A stretch of DNA of 64,000 bases, taken from Halopseudomonas xiamenensis. Lineage in GTDB: Bacteria > Pseudomonadota > Gammaproteobacteria > Pseudomonadales > Pseudomonadaceae. The position numbers and the translations under genes are program-made. The DNA lies in the NCBI RefSeq assembly GCF_014219065.1, contig NZ_JACLGO010000022.1:1-64000 (forward strand), in the 5' to 3' direction. The notes below the pieces were generated by a model that was not told where the DNA came from, ran no database searches, and was given only the letters and a program-made list of their open reading frames with translations. The stretch's first letter is position 1. Each line of letters opens with the position of its first letter. Below are positions 8,783-17,844 of this stretch, piece by piece.

Positions 8783-9919
8783 TACCCGCTGCCGGCTGAT
8801 CACCGGATTGGCGTACTGGCGCAGCCACCACTGGCGCTGGTCCGCCGGGCAGGCCGCCAGGCGCTGGCTGAAGCGAGCCTGCTCCTCGGCCAGCACCGCC
8901 GCCTCGAACTGCTCACGCCAGCCGCTGATGTCCACGCCGGGCACCGGCTCCAGTTGTTCCATCGCCAGATAGTTGCTCGGATACAGGCGATACAGCCCGA
9001 GGATCTGCCGGTCGGCCTCCGCCGCCACTGCCTTGGCATCGGCATAGTCACCGGTCAACGGGCTGCCGAAGGCGATGTGGACCCGCCCCTTGTAGCCGGT
9101 CAGGCCCTTGGCGATGGAGGTATCATCCTCGCCCGGCTGCTTCTGGTAGCTGCCGGTACGTTCGCGCTGCTCCAGTTCCCGCGCCTTCATCTGGTCACAC
9201 GGGTCCCACTCGTAGGCAATGGATACCGGCACTATGTTCAGCGAGCGCACCACCTCGGCGAATGGCTGGTCCTTGCGGCTCATGCACAGCATCTTGATGA
9301 TCGCCGTATCGGTACGGTCGCAGCCGTCCTTGGCGCGGCCTTCGCTCTGCGCGATCCACACCGAATGGCCACCGAGGACCGAGTGGTTGATGTAGGCCGA
9401 CAGCGTCTGGTAGACCGCCAGCTTCTCCCGCCGCCCGCTGACCGAGCGGTGCACGATGAAGCACTTGTTCAGCCGCATCAGGTCGCTGACGAAGGAGCGC
9501 TGCAGCAGGTTGTCGCCAATGGCGATGCGCGGCGTGGGATGCCCGCCGTGGTACAGCGCGTAGTTGACGAAGGCCGGGTCCATGGCGATGTCCCGGTGGT
9601 TGGCGAGAAACAGGTGCGGCTGGGTCTTGCTGAGGTTGTCCAGCCCGCTGTAGGTGACGGTCAGCGTGCTGCGCTCGATCACCTTGTCCAGCCAGGGCTC
9701 CAGGCGCTGCTGCAGATCGCTGACGCTATGCACTCCCTGCGCCTCCCGGCGCAGCGCCGAGCCGACCAGCTTCGATGTCACGCCCGGCAACCAGCGGCTC
9801 AGGCGGGGAAAGCGGTAACCGGCCAGTGTCTGCAATAGCTCCCGGTCCTGCAGCAGCCGCTGCATGACCGCAGGCACCTCATCATCTCCATAGGGCCGGA
9901 TGGCATCGAACTCGCCCAT
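8750..9919 (-). CDS. PlsC-like 1-acyl-glycerol-3-phosphate acyltransferase family protein
   Basis: A 389-residue protein with the HX4D acyltransferase motif in FLANHRDIAMDPAF (about residue 130) and a second block with QSEGRAKDG, close to the FPEG-type motif III. These mark the glycerophosphate/lysophosphatidate acyltransferase fold, which moves acyl chains from acyl-ACP or acyl-CoA to a lysophospholipid at the membrane. It is longer than housekeeping PlsC (about 240-260 residues) and has extra N- and C-terminal regions, so the true acceptor is uncertain. The ATG has a GAGGAA ribosome site. Confidence 0.8.
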   Translation of the reverse strand: MGEFDAIRPYGDDEVPAVMQRLLQDRELLQTLAGYRFPRLSRWLPGVTSKLVGSALRREAQGVHSVSDLQQRLEPWLDKVIERSTLTVTYSGLDNLSKTQPHLFLANHRDIAMDPAFVNYALYHGGHPTPRIAIGDNLLQRSFVSDLMRLNKCFIVHRSVSGRREKLAVYQTLSAYINHSVLGGHSVWIAQSEGRAKDGCDRTDTAIIKMLCMSRKDQPFAEVVRSLNIVPVSIAYEWDPCDQMKARELEQRERTGSYQKQPGEDDTSIAKGLTGYKGRVHIAFGSPLTGDYADAKAVAAEADRQILGLYRLYPSNYLAMEQLEPVPGVDISGWREQFEAAVLAEEQARFSQRLAACPADQRQWWLRQYANPVISRQRVSDQAGDQAQA

Positions 9920-10079
9920 GTATTCCTCATTACCTTGGGTGTAAAGCGCGCATTATGCGGCGCGCAGCAGGGACTCACAATTCCCCTGTTGCGCTTTCGT
10001 CCGTTCGAGCTGCACCCGGTGCACCGCGACATGGGCTAAACTACGCCTCCCACACCCCGCCCTGCCCCGGAGCCCAGCG

Positions 10080-10280
10080 ATGCCGCTACTGGACGAACAC
10101 GCCGATTACTGTCCGCACTGCGGTGAACCAATCAGCCTGCTGGTCGACCTCAGTGGCGGCTCGCAAAGCTATATAGAAGACTGCCAGGTGTGCTGCCAGC
10201 CGATCCATGTGAACCTGTGGGTGGATGCCGACCAGCAAGGCTATCAGCTGGATCTGCGCCGGGAAGAGGACGCCCTGTGA
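10080..10280 (+). CDS. CPXCG-motif cysteine-rich small protein
   Basis: A 66-residue protein with two metal-binding knuckles, CPHCGEP at about residues 11-17 and CQVCCQP at about 35-41, followed by an acidic tail. This is the CPXCG family, small zinc-ribbon-like proteins common in gamma-proteobacteria with no proven function. It overlaps the next gene by four bases (GTGA), so the two are translationally coupled; the pairing with a SRAP-domain protein may be functionally meaningful. Confidence 0.85.
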   Translation: MPLLDEHADYCPHCGEPISLLVDLSGGSQSYIEDCQVCCQPIHVNLWVDADQQGYQLDLRREEDAL

Positions 10281-10927
10281 GTGGCCGGCTGGTACAGTTC
10301 AGCGCGCCGTTGGCCAACGTGCCGGCCAACTGGCAACCGAGCTGGAACCTGGCCCCCGGCCAGCGCCTGCTGATACTGCGCAAGGTCGACAACCAGCTTG
10401 AGTGCGTGGAGGTATTGTGGAACCTGACCCCCGGCTGGCTGCGTGACCTGAGCCGGGCACCGTTCAGCGCACAGGCCGAGTTCCTGCACGACAAGCCGAT
10501 GTTCCGCGAGCCGCTGGTGCAGCGCCGCTGCCTGATCCCGGTGGATGGTTTCTATATGTGGAAGCAGCAGGGCCAGCGCAAGCAGCCGTGGTATCTGCGC
10601 CGCGAACAGGGCGGCCTGGCACTGGCCGGCCTGTGGGAGCGCTACACCCTGGACGATGGCAGCCAGTGGGACAGCTGCGCGCTGATCACCGCGCCGGCCA
10701 AGGGCCTGCCAGCGCAGCTGGGCGAGCGCATGCCGGTCACCCTGAACCGCGCCGAACAGGCCGTCTGGCTGGCCACCGCCACCGCACCCGGGGCACTGCA
10801 ACCGCTGCTGCTCAACGCCACCTCCGAGGTCCAGCTGATGTACCCGGTCAACCCGGCGGTCAGCAATCCGGCGTCCCAGGGGCCGCAGTGCTGCAACCCG
10901 ACCGGGTTGGCCGTACGGCAGGATTGA
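10277..10927 (+). CDS. SRAP-domain (YedK/HMCES-like) protein lacking catalytic residues
   Basis: A 216-residue protein from a GTG overlapping the upstream stop. The SRAP fold is clear from SWNLAPGQ, the LTPGWL block, KPMFREPLVQRRCLIPVDGFY and ERMPVTL. Active SRAP proteins begin Met-Cys-Gly-Arg and use Cys2 to crosslink abasic sites, with a conserved Asn, Glu and His. Here position 2 is Ser, the NARxET Asn is Ser64, the GFYEWK Glu is Met94, and the HDRMP His is Gly149. All four are gone while the scaffold is retained, so a crosslinking role is unlikely. A DNA-binding or regulatory role is possible. A start further upstream would run through the CPXCG gene and would still not supply the N-terminal Cys. 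Confidence 0.8.
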   Translation: MSGRLVQFSAPLANVPANWQPSWNLAPGQRLLILRKVDNQLECVEVLWNLTPGWLRDLSRAPFSAQAEFLHDKPMFREPLVQRRCLIPVDGFYMWKQQGQRKQPWYLRREQGGLALAGLWERYTLDDGSQWDSCALITAPAKGLPAQLGERMPVTLNRAEQAVWLATATAPGALQPLLLNATSEVQLMYPVNPAVSNPASQGPQCCNPTGLAVRQD

Positions 10928-10955
10928 CCGGGCTGCAACGACACCGGGGTGTGGC

Positions 10956-10984
10956 GTCGGCGAGCAGGCGCTCGCCAACCCGAC
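10956..10984. repeat. GGCGAGC hairpin between convergent genes
   Basis: GGCGAGC-AGGC-GCTCGCC forms a 7-bp stem in the 61-bp gap between the SRAP gene and the convergent chemoreceptor gene. The same 26-base string GTCGGCGAGCAGG... recurs at 32121-32146. It may act as a bidirectional terminator, though no T-run follows. Confidence 0.55.
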
Positions 10985-10988
10985 AAAG

Positions 10989-13124
10989 TTACACCTTGAA
11001 CTGATTGATCAGCCGGCGCTGGTGCTCGGCCAGCTTGGTCAGGCTGGAGCTGGCGGTGGAAGCCTCACCGGCGCCTTCGGCCACCGCGTTGGCAACCTCG
11101 CCGATGGTGCTGACGTTGCGGTTGATGTCCTCGGCCACCGCGCTCTGCTGTTCCGCAGCGCTGGCGATCTGGATGTTCATGTCGTTGATCACCGATACCG
11201 CCTGGGTGATCGAGGTCAGCGCCGCATCGGCCTCCTCGGCCTGCAGTACGCTTTCCCCGGTACGACTGCGGCTCTGCTCCATGACCTTGACCGTCTGCCG
11301 GGTGCCAGCCTGCAACTGCTCGATCATCTTCTGGATTTCCTCGGTGGAGTTCTGCGTCTTCAGCGCCAGGGTGCGCACCTCGTCGGCCACCACCGCAAAG
11401 CCGCGGCCCTGCTCGCCGGCCCGCGCCGCTTCGATCGCCGCGTTCAGCGCCAGCAGGTTGGTCTGCTCGGCGATGCCACGGATGGTATCGAGGATCGAGG
11501 TGATGTTCTCGCTGTCGCGCGCCAGGTTCTGCACGGTTTCGGCGGCACGCTCGATATCCGCGGCCAGTTCCTGGATGGTGGTAGCAGTCTGCTGCACCAC
11601 CTCGCGGCCATGGCTGGCCGACCCATTGGCATTGCCCGCCGCCTCGGCGGCCAGGCTGGCGTTGCGCGCCACGTCCTGGGCGGTGGCGGTCATTTCCGTC
11701 ACCGCGGTGGCCACCAGTTCGATCTCGCTGAGCTGGCGTTGCACGCCATCGTTGGTGCGCATGGCGATGTCGGCAGTATGCTCGGCGGCGTCGGTGACCT
11801 GCTGCACCGAGCCGACCACCTCGCGGATCATGCCCTGCAGCTTGTCGAGGAAGGCATTGAAGCCACGGGCGATATCGCCGAACTCGTCGCTGCGCCGCCC
11901 ATCCAGGCGCCGGGTCAGGTCACCCTCGCCGCGGGCCACGTCATTGAGCATGGCGACCAGTTGCCGTGCCGGTCGGGCCAGGCCGTAACCCACCGCCAGC
12001 ATCACACCCAGGCCAGCCAGGGCGGTGATCACGCCGATCACCGCCAGGGTCATCGCCTCGCCGGACTGGCGCTGGGTCAATTCGGCATCCAGCGCCTGCA
12101 GGTCGGCCATCACCACCTGCAGCGGCAGGCTGATCAGCAACGCCCAGTTGGTACCGGTGTCACCGATCGGAACGGGCATCCACAGATCCACGCGATCAGC
12201 CTCGGTATCCAGCTGATAGAGCGGCTGATCGCCCAGACGCTGCAGACCACTCAATTGTGCGCTGCTCAGCGCCTGCGTTGCCGGATCGCCCGGCGCCGCG
12301 CCGGTGCCGGTCCAGGCCACCAGACGGCCATTGGTACTGACCAGCGCCTGAGTACCCTGGCCGTCATAGAGCCGGCGATCACTCTGCTCCAGCATCGATT
12401 GCAGAAACGCCAGCGACAGATCAGCGCCGGCGATACCCGCGAACTGCCCATCGAGCATGATCGGCACGGTGAAGGACGACAGCATGACACTGGTACCACC
12501 CAGCTCATAGGGCGCAGGATCGATCACGCAGGCACGCTGTTCATCGCGCGGACAGAAATAATACTCACCAGCCCGCACCCCGGTCTCCAGCATGCTTTCA
12601 TCGGTCAACTCGACCAGGATATCCAGCTTCACCGAGCCATCCGCCTCACGAAACCAGAACGGCATGAAACGGCCATTCTCGTCATGCCCCGGCTCACCCC
12701 TGCCCCGGTAGAAGTCGTCCAGGTCATCGAATACACCTGGTTCCCAGGTGACATAGGTGGCCAGCAGCGAAGGCTGCTCCTCCAGTATGCGGCGGACATA
12801 GCGCTGCATTTCCTCGCGACTCATGGCCAGGGCTGGCAGTCCATCCTCCTGCTCCTCGCCCAACTGCAGGTTAAGCAGTGCCAACTGCTCGATGACCAGC
12901 AGCGGCTGCTCCAGCTGTCTCTGGATGCGCAGGGTCTCGGCTGCAGCAATGGCTTCGACCTGGCTGCGCACACGCTGCTCCAGCATCTGCTCACTGCGCT
13001 CGAGCACCACGCTCTGGTTGCGCTCGAAGGCGAACAGCGCATACAGGGTCATGACGCCAACCGCAACGAATAGACAGGCGCCTGCCAGCGCGGCAATGGA
13101 CAACTGGATGGATTTGAATTTCAT
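10989..13124 (-). CDS. Methyl-accepting chemotaxis protein
   Basis: A 711-residue chemoreceptor. A transmembrane helix at about residues 8-30 leads to a large periplasmic dCache-type ligand domain (about 35-340). A second helix follows near 365-390, then a HAMP domain, then the cytoplasmic signalling domain whose hairpin tip reads [20 protein letters not shown]. The protein senses a periplasmic small molecule and signals to CheA/CheW; the ligand is not evident. The start MKFKSIQL was preferred over one 34 codons upstream because GAGG precedes it and the hydrophobic helix follows directly. No CheB/CheR docking pentapeptide is seen at the C-terminus (INQFKV). Confidence 0.93.
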   Translation of the reverse strand: MKFKSIQLSIAALAGACLFVAVGVMTLYALFAFERNQSVVLERSEQMLEQRVRSQVEAIAAAETLRIQRQLEQPLLVIEQLALLNLQLGEEQEDGLPALAMSREEMQRYVRRILEEQPSLLATYVTWEPGVFDDLDDFYRGRGEPGHDENGRFMPFWFREADGSVKLDILVELTDESMLETGVRAGEYYFCPRDEQRACVIDPAPYELGGTSVMLSSFTVPIMLDGQFAGIAGADLSLAFLQSMLEQSDRRLYDGQGTQALVSTNGRLVAWTGTGAAPGDPATQALSSAQLSGLQRLGDQPLYQLDTEADRVDLWMPVPIGDTGTNWALLISLPLQVVMADLQALDAELTQRQSGEAMTLAVIGVITALAGLGVMLAVGYGLARPARQLVAMLNDVARGEGDLTRRLDGRRSDEFGDIARGFNAFLDKLQGMIREVVGSVQQVTDAAEHTADIAMRTNDGVQRQLSEIELVATAVTEMTATAQDVARNASLAAEAAGNANGSASHGREVVQQTATTIQELAADIERAAETVQNLARDSENITSILDTIRGIAEQTNLLALNAAIEAARAGEQGRGFAVVADEVRTLALKTQNSTEEIQKMIEQLQAGTRQTVKVMEQSRSRTGESVLQAEEADAALTSITQAVSVINDMNIQIASAAEQQSAVAEDINRNVSTIGEVANAVAEGAGEASTASSSLTKLAEHQRRLINQFKV

Positions 13125-13252
13125 GAGAGCCTCGGCCAGGGGTCTGATGAACGCTTTATCGGCAGGCGCAGTCAAACCTTCAATCCGATCTGCTATTGTT
13201 CGCAAAATCGAAGCCGTTATCGTCAACCCGAAATCACGGAAGGAAATCCGTC

Positions 13253-14062
13253 ATGCGTACCCGCCGTCTACTTTGCTGCCTGCCATTCCTGCTGCTGGCC
13301 AGCTGTGAAAGCGTTCAGACCACCCAGGGTGGCGCCGTCGGTGTCGACCGCAGCCAGTACATGTTCAGCGCGCTGTCCAGCGCCGAGGTCGACCAGATGG
13401 CCGCCGAGTCCTACAAGGAAATGCTCGACGCCGCCAAGAGCAAGAACCTCTTGAATACCGATGCGGCCATGCTCAAGCGCCTGCGCACCATCGCCGACCG
13501 CCTGGTCAAGGAAGTCGATCACTTCCGCCCCGATGCCACCAACTGGGCCTGGGAGGTCAACCTGATCAAGAGCGATGAACTCAACGCCAGCTGCATGCCC
13601 GGCGGCAAGATCATCTTCTATACCGGTATCGTCAGCAAACTGCAGCTGACCGATGACGAGATTGCTCAGATCATGGGCCACGAGATCGCCCACGCCCTGC
13701 GCGAACACGGTCGCGAGGCCATCTCGCGTGCCTATACCACGCAGATGGGCACCCAGGTGATCGGCTCGCTGCTGGGCCTCGGGGACGGCGCCCGCCAGGC
13801 GGCGGACATGGCGGTGCAGTACGGCCTGACCCTGCCCAACAGCCGCTCCAACGAGACCGAAGCCGACCTGATCGGTCTGGAACTGGCGGCCCGCGCCGGC
13901 TACAAGCCGGAGGCGGCGGTGACCCTGTGGCAGAAGATGGCCAGCGCCGCCCAGGGCGAGCCCCCAGCCTTCATGAGCACCCACCCGTCCTCATCGGGGC
14001 GCATCCAGAACCTGCAGAGCAACATTCCCAAGGTGCAACCGCTCTACGACGCCGCCCGGTAA
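13253..14062 (+). CDS. M48-family metalloprotease lipoprotein
   Basis: A 269-residue protein with a lipobox (LLASC, Cys15) and the zinc protease motif HEIAHALREH (about residues 146-155); the third ligand is the Glu in NETEADLIGLE. It belongs to the M48 group of periplasmic lipoprotein proteases (LoiP/BepA-like), which degrade misassembled outer-membrane proteins. It lacks the TPR domain of BepA, so LoiP is the nearer model. The chosen ATG follows GGAAGGAAA; a Met 19 codons upstream lacks a ribosome site and would bury the signal peptide. It is divergent from the chemoreceptor gene. Confidence 0.88.
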   Translation: MRTRRLLCCLPFLLLASCESVQTTQGGAVGVDRSQYMFSALSSAEVDQMAAESYKEMLDAAKSKNLLNTDAAMLKRLRTIADRLVKEVDHFRPDATNWAWEVNLIKSDELNASCMPGGKIIFYTGIVSKLQLTDDEIAQIMGHEIAHALREHGREAISRAYTTQMGTQVIGSLLGLGDGARQAADMAVQYGLTLPNSRSNETEADLIGLELAARAGYKPEAAVTLWQKMASAAQGEPPAFMSTHPSSSGRIQNLQSNIPKVQPLYDAAR

Positions 14063-14218
14063 GCTCCGGAGCGACAGCGGCGGGCAGCGACGGATTGCCG
14101 CCCCACCGGCAGCCTGCAATCACAGGAGCAACGGGGCCTTGGGCACGAATGCGCCCGCCGCCACACCCAGACATTAGTCTATGTCCGGCAATCAGTTGTT
14201 GATTTTCCAGCTATTTCA

Positions 14219-14231
14219 TTTATGTTACAGC
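14219..14231 (+). promoter_or_regulatory. Shared 13-mer upstream of OprD porin 1
   Basis: TTTATGTTACAGC lies 56 bp before the ATG of the first porin gene and recurs exactly 72 bp before the second porin gene (16135-16147). Identical placement upstream of both paralogues suggests a common regulator or promoter element. No ortholog comparison was possible. Confidence 0.5.
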
Positions 14232-14287
14232 GGTCGGAATAACCGGCCGCCCCGTGGGCACCCTGCATAAAGCACCCGAGGAGTAGC

Positions 14288-15595
14288 ATGATGAAAAGAA
14301 CACTGATCGCCAGCGCCGTTGCCGCTGGCCTGCTGAGTCTGCCAGCCCTGGCCGTAGCCCAGAGCGGCGGTTTTGTCGAAGACGCCAAGGCCAACCTGAC
14401 CCTGCGCAACCTGTATTTCGATGGCGACTACAAGAACGCCACCGGTGCGCCGAGCGATCGTGAGTGGGGTCAGGGCTTCATGCTCAAGTTCAACTCCGGC
14501 TACACCCAGGGCCCGGTCGGCCTGGGCCTGGACGTGTTCGCCCGTTCGGGTATCCGCCTGGATTCCGGCAGCCGCTCCGGCAAGGCCGGCGCCAGCCGCC
14601 AGCCCGGCACCATGTTCCCGCTGGAAGATGATGGCAGCGCCGTCGACGAATTCAGCCAGATCGACTTCGCCGCCAAGGCCAAGATCTCCAACACCGAGCT
14701 GAAAGCCGGTCGTGGCCTGGAACCGAACCTGCCAATCGCCGTGCGTAACGATGGTCGTCTGCTGCCGCAGACCTACAGCGGCGCCATGCTGACCTCCAAC
14801 GAGATCGACAACCTGACCCTGCGCCTTGGTCACCTGGATGAGGCCAGCGGCCGCGCCTCCACCTCCCATGAAGGTCTGCGCATCGGTGGCAGCTCCGAGG
14901 AAGTCAACAAGTTCCAGTACGTCGGTGGCGATGCCAAGCTGGGTGAGAACCTGGTGGCCAGCTACTACTTCGCCCAGCTGAAGGACTACTACAACCAGCA
15001 CTTCCTGGGTGCGGTACATACCCTGGACCTGGGTGCCGGCCAACTGGTCACCGACCTGCGCTACTTCGACAGCAACTCCCACGGTGCCAATGACGACGGC
15101 CGAGCGGGCTACACCGCTCGCGGAGTCTACAACAACGGTGAAGTGGACAACCGCGCCATGAGCGCCCTGTTCACCTACAAGCTGAGCAATCATGCGCTGG
15201 GCCTGGGCTACCAGAAGATGAGCGGCGACAGCGACTTTGCCTTCCTGGATAACGGCGGCGGCTCCACTGCCTACCTGATCACCGACTCGCAGATCAACAA
15301 GTTCGAGCGTGCCGGCGAGAAGACCTGGGTCGGTGAGTACAGCTACAACTTCGCTGACTACGTACCCGGCCTGAGCTTCGCCGCCAAATACCTGCGCGGT
15401 AGTGACTTTGATACTCGCGTCGGCGAGAATGACAAGGAATGGGAACGCAACCTGCGCCTGGACTACACCGTCCAGCAAGGATTCTTCAAGGACCTGGGTG
15501 TTTCCCTGCGTCACGCCAGCCTGCGCACCGGTGCCAACCAGAACGACCAGGACCAGCTGCGGGTCTACCTGACCTACAACTTCGTTCTGCTCTGA
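14288..15595 (+). CDS. OprD-family outer-membrane porin (copy 1)
   Basis: A 435-residue protein with a signal peptide (cleavage after ALAVAQS-type sequence near residue 25) and an 18-stranded OprD barrel. Recognisable blocks are DAKANLTLRNLYF, GYTQGPVGLGLDV, KAKISNTELKAG, NDGRLLPQT, a conserved YYFAQLKDYYNQH, and the closing YLTYNFVLL with terminal aromatic/hydrophobic residues. OprD porins pass amino acids, peptides or small carboxylates; the substrate cannot be told. A strong terminator follows. It is about two-thirds similar by eye to the second copy 600 bp downstream, so the pair arose by duplication. Confidence 0.93.
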   Translation: MMKRTLIASAVAAGLLSLPALAVAQSGGFVEDAKANLTLRNLYFDGDYKNATGAPSDREWGQGFMLKFNSGYTQGPVGLGLDVFARSGIRLDSGSRSGKAGASRQPGTMFPLEDDGSAVDEFSQIDFAAKAKISNTELKAGRGLEPNLPIAVRNDGRLLPQTYSGAMLTSNEIDNLTLRLGHLDEASGRASTSHEGLRIGGSSEEVNKFQYVGGDAKLGENLVASYYFAQLKDYYNQHFLGAVHTLDLGAGQLVTDLRYFDSNSHGANDDGRAGYTARGVYNNGEVDNRAMSALFTYKLSNHALGLGYQKMSGDSDFAFLDNGGGSTAYLITDSQINKFERAGEKTWVGEYSYNFADYVPGLSFAAKYLRGSDFDTRVGENDKEWERNLRLDYTVQQGFFKDLGVSLRHASLRTGANQNDQDQLRVYLTYNFVLL

Positions 15596-15603
15596 CCCTC
15601 CCC

Positions 15604-15629
15604 AAGCCCCGGCCCAGTGCCGGGGCTTT
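15604..15629 (+). terminator. Rho-independent terminator after porin 1
   Basis: AAGCCCCGGC and GCCGGGGCTT form a 10-bp stem with a CCAGT loop, ending in TTTG, eight bases after the stop codon. Confidence 0.8.
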
Positions 15630-15696
15630 GTCATCACCAGCACCTTTTCGGGTGTACCATGGTCTGCATGTATAGCCATCCATGGGAGACCCGCTC

Positions 15697-16059
15697 ATGA
15701 AATTCCGACCGCAGGGCTACGCCACAGCCTACAGCGCAACCGGCCTGCGCCGGAAGCTCACCCGTTACGCCACAGTGGCCGGCCGGGAAGTGGTGGAAAA
15801 GGCCCTCTGGCTGTTCTACGCGGCGCAAAGCCCGGATACACCGCGCTGGGCCAGGACCGCCATCTACGGCGCACTGGGTTATTTCATCTTCCCGCTGGAT
15901 GCCATTCCCGACTTTGCCGCCGTGATCGGTTATACCGATGATCTTGGCGTACTCGCTGCGGCCCTGGCCACGGTGTCCATGTATGTCACCGAGGACGTCA
16001 AGAATCGCACCCGCCAGAGCATGGACAGATGGTTCGGGCCTGCCCCTTCTCCCCAGTAG
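15697..16059 (+). CDS. YkvA-family (DUF1232) membrane protein
   Basis: A 120-residue protein with the DUF1232 core ALGYFIFPLDAIPDF followed by IGYTDDLGVLAAAL, the family signature in which a hydrophobic hairpin carries PxDxIPD. The basic N-terminus (RRKLTRYA) is cytosolic. Function is not established for the family. The start at 15697 follows GGGAG; a Met five codons earlier lacks a site. It sits between two porin genes but is not clearly part of their regulation. Confidence 0.85.
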   Translation: MKFRPQGYATAYSATGLRRKLTRYATVAGREVVEKALWLFYAAQSPDTPRWARTAIYGALGYFIFPLDAIPDFAAVIGYTDDLGVLAAALATVSMYVTEDVKNRTRQSMDRWFGPAPSPQ

Positions 16060-16134
16060 AGCCATTGCACCACACTTATACTAAAAAAGAATAAATAAAT
16101 TCGTTTTTATTCTTTTTTAAAAATACGCTTGTCG

Positions 16135-16147
16135 TTTATGTTACAGC
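16135..16147 (+). promoter_or_regulatory. Shared 13-mer upstream of OprD porin 2, with AT-rich block
   Basis: TTTATGTTACAGC repeats the element found before porin 1. Just upstream (16078-16125) is a run of A/T-rich sequence (TAAAAAAGAATAAATAAATT and poly-T tracts) unlike the GC-rich surroundings, a likely UP-element or nucleoid-protein target. Confidence 0.5.
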
Positions 16148-16219
16148 TCTACGTCAGGGTGCCACTCGACCACGCAGAGCCGGATGACGCATCGTCAACA
16201 CATGAACGGAGCTTGAACC

Positions 16220-17506
16220 ATGAAATACCCTCTGCTTGCCGGCGCAGTGGCCACTGGCATTCTCAGCATAACCCTACCGACGCAGGCCTCTGCCGCTGAC
16301 GGTTTCGTCGAAGGCGCCTCGGCTACCCTGGGCCTGCGCAACTTCTATATCAACCAGGACAATCGCAGTGGCACCGCCTCCCCCTCCAAAGCAGAGGAAT
16401 GGGGCCAGGGCTTCGTGCTGGATTTCAGATCGGGATATACCCAGGGCCCGGTTGGCCTGGGGCTGGACGCATTCGGCCAGGCGGGCATCCGTCTGGACTC
16501 GGGCGGGCGCCAGGGCAAGGCCGGACGCAGCCGCGACCCGGGCATAGTGTTCCCGGTTGAGGATGATGGCAGTGCCGTACCCGAGTTCAGCCGCATCGAC
16601 TTCACCGCCAAGGCAAAAGTCTCCAGAACCGAACTGAAATATGGCACCTTGCACCCCAAACTGCCGGTACTGACGCTGAACGACGGCCGCCTGTTGCCGC
16701 AGACCTTCCGCGGCGGCCAGCTGAGTTCCAACGATATCGACCGTCTGAGCCTGACCGCAGGCCAGATCAGCAAGGCCAAGGGCCGGGCCTCAACCGACTA
16801 TGAGGAGCTGCGCATTGCCGGCGGTACCGAGCGGGTCGACCAGTTCCGCTTTGCCGGTGGCGATTACCGGGTCACCGACAACCTGACCGCCAGCTACTAT
16901 TTTGGCGAGCTGGAAGACTATTATCGCCAGCATTACGTAGGTGCGGTACATCACATCAACCTCGGCGGCGGCAAGCTGAGCACTGACCTGCGCCATTTCG
17001 ACAGCAATGCCCATGGCGCCAATGATGATCGGGATGCCGGCTATGGTGCAAAAGTCGACAACCGCGCCAGCAGCATCCTGTTCAGCTACGGGCACAGCGG
17101 CCACAACCTCGGCTTGGGCTACCAGCGTCTGAGCGGCGACAGCAACTTCCCGTTCATCAACAATGGCGACGGTGCCACCGCCTACCTGATCACCGATTCA
17201 CAGATCGGCAAGTTCGAACGCGCCGGCGAGAAAACCTGGCTGGCGCGCTACGGCTACGATTTCGCCAATGCCGGTCTTCCCGGGCTGAAAACCACCGCAA
17301 CCTATCTGCGCGGCAAGGACATCGATACCGCCGCCGGTGTTCGCGATACCGAGCGGGAACGCGACCTGCGTGTCGATTACACCGTGCAGGACGGCTTGTT
17401 CAAGGATGTCGGCTTTTCTCTGCGACATGCCAGTCTGCGCAGCGAAGTACAGCGCGACCGCGATGAGCTTCGCGCCATCGTCAACTACACCTTTACCCTG
17501 CTGTAA
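16220..17506 (+). CDS. OprD-family outer-membrane porin (copy 2)
   Basis: A 428-residue OprD porin with a signal peptide ending near QASAADG. It shares with copy 1 GYTQGPVGLGLD, IRLDSGxRxGKAG, VEDDGSAVPEFS-type sequence, DGRLLPQT, HGANDD, the LITDSQIxKFERAGEKTW block and a terminal YTFTLL. Loop regions differ, which in this family sets the substrate. The tandem arrangement with copy 1 and the identical upstream 13-mer suggest co-regulation. An imperfect GCCCC/GGGGC hairpin follows the stop. Confidence 0.93.
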   Translation: MKYPLLAGAVATGILSITLPTQASAADGFVEGASATLGLRNFYINQDNRSGTASPSKAEEWGQGFVLDFRSGYTQGPVGLGLDAFGQAGIRLDSGGRQGKAGRSRDPGIVFPVEDDGSAVPEFSRIDFTAKAKVSRTELKYGTLHPKLPVLTLNDGRLLPQTFRGGQLSSNDIDRLSLTAGQISKAKGRASTDYEELRIAGGTERVDQFRFAGGDYRVTDNLTASYYFGELEDYYRQHYVGAVHHINLGGGKLSTDLRHFDSNAHGANDDRDAGYGAKVDNRASSILFSYGHSGHNLGLGYQRLSGDSNFPFINNGDGATAYLITDSQIGKFERAGEKTWLARYGYDFANAGLPGLKTTATYLRGKDIDTAAGVRDTERERDLRVDYTVQDGLFKDVGFSLRHASLRSEVQRDRDELRAIVNYTFTLL

Positions 17507-17844
17507 CAGGCGGGCGGAGCCCCCAAGCGCCCCGAGACGGGGCTCCTGGAGCCCGGGCTGGAACGTCATCCTCGGCGTAAGCCGTAATGCTGTTCACTCA
17601 GCTCCATACCCCGTCATCCTTCGCGGAGGCGCATATCCGTCATCCTTCGCGAAGGCGAAGGATCCAGGGTGCGGGTGACCCCAGAGTGGCCGGTGGATCC
17701 TTCGCCTTCGCGAAGGATGACGGGGTGAGGTAAGGATGAAGGGGTGAGATAAGGATGACGGGATGAGGTAAGGATGACAACGCGAGGTAGAAAACAACGC
17801 CGCGCTTGGCAACAGCCAAATTTTCTCTTGTACGAGGCAATACC
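17507..17844. repeat. Gene-free stretch: 83-bp palindrome with echo repeats
   Basis: No gene is present. The centre (17639-17721) is the 83-bp palindromic element listed separately. On its right (17722-17792) follow three degenerate copies of a 19-base unit close to GGGGTGAGGTAAGGATGAC, which is the element's own end repeated. On its left are partial copies of GTCATCCTTCGC. Confidence 0.65.
17639..17721. repeat. 83-bp palindromic repeat, copy 1 of 3
   Basis: Perfect 28-bp arms begin GTCATCCTTCGCGAAGGCGA and end in its complement, around a 27-base centre that includes GGGTG and GAGTGGCC. Two further copies of the same 83-bp length lie at 41951 and 49297. Confidence 0.85.

Noticed and set aside
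11022..13073. A 683-codon open frame antisense to the chemoreceptor
   Set aside because: Same reason; no domain is recognisable and the minus-strand gene has clear MCP motifs.
14225..15679. A long minus-strand frame across porin 1
   Set aside because: Shadow of the OprD gene; composition is Val/Gly/Ala-rich with no motif.
17590..17792. CRISPR array
   Set aside because: Units are adjacent and degenerate with no unique spacers; they echo the end of a palindrome.
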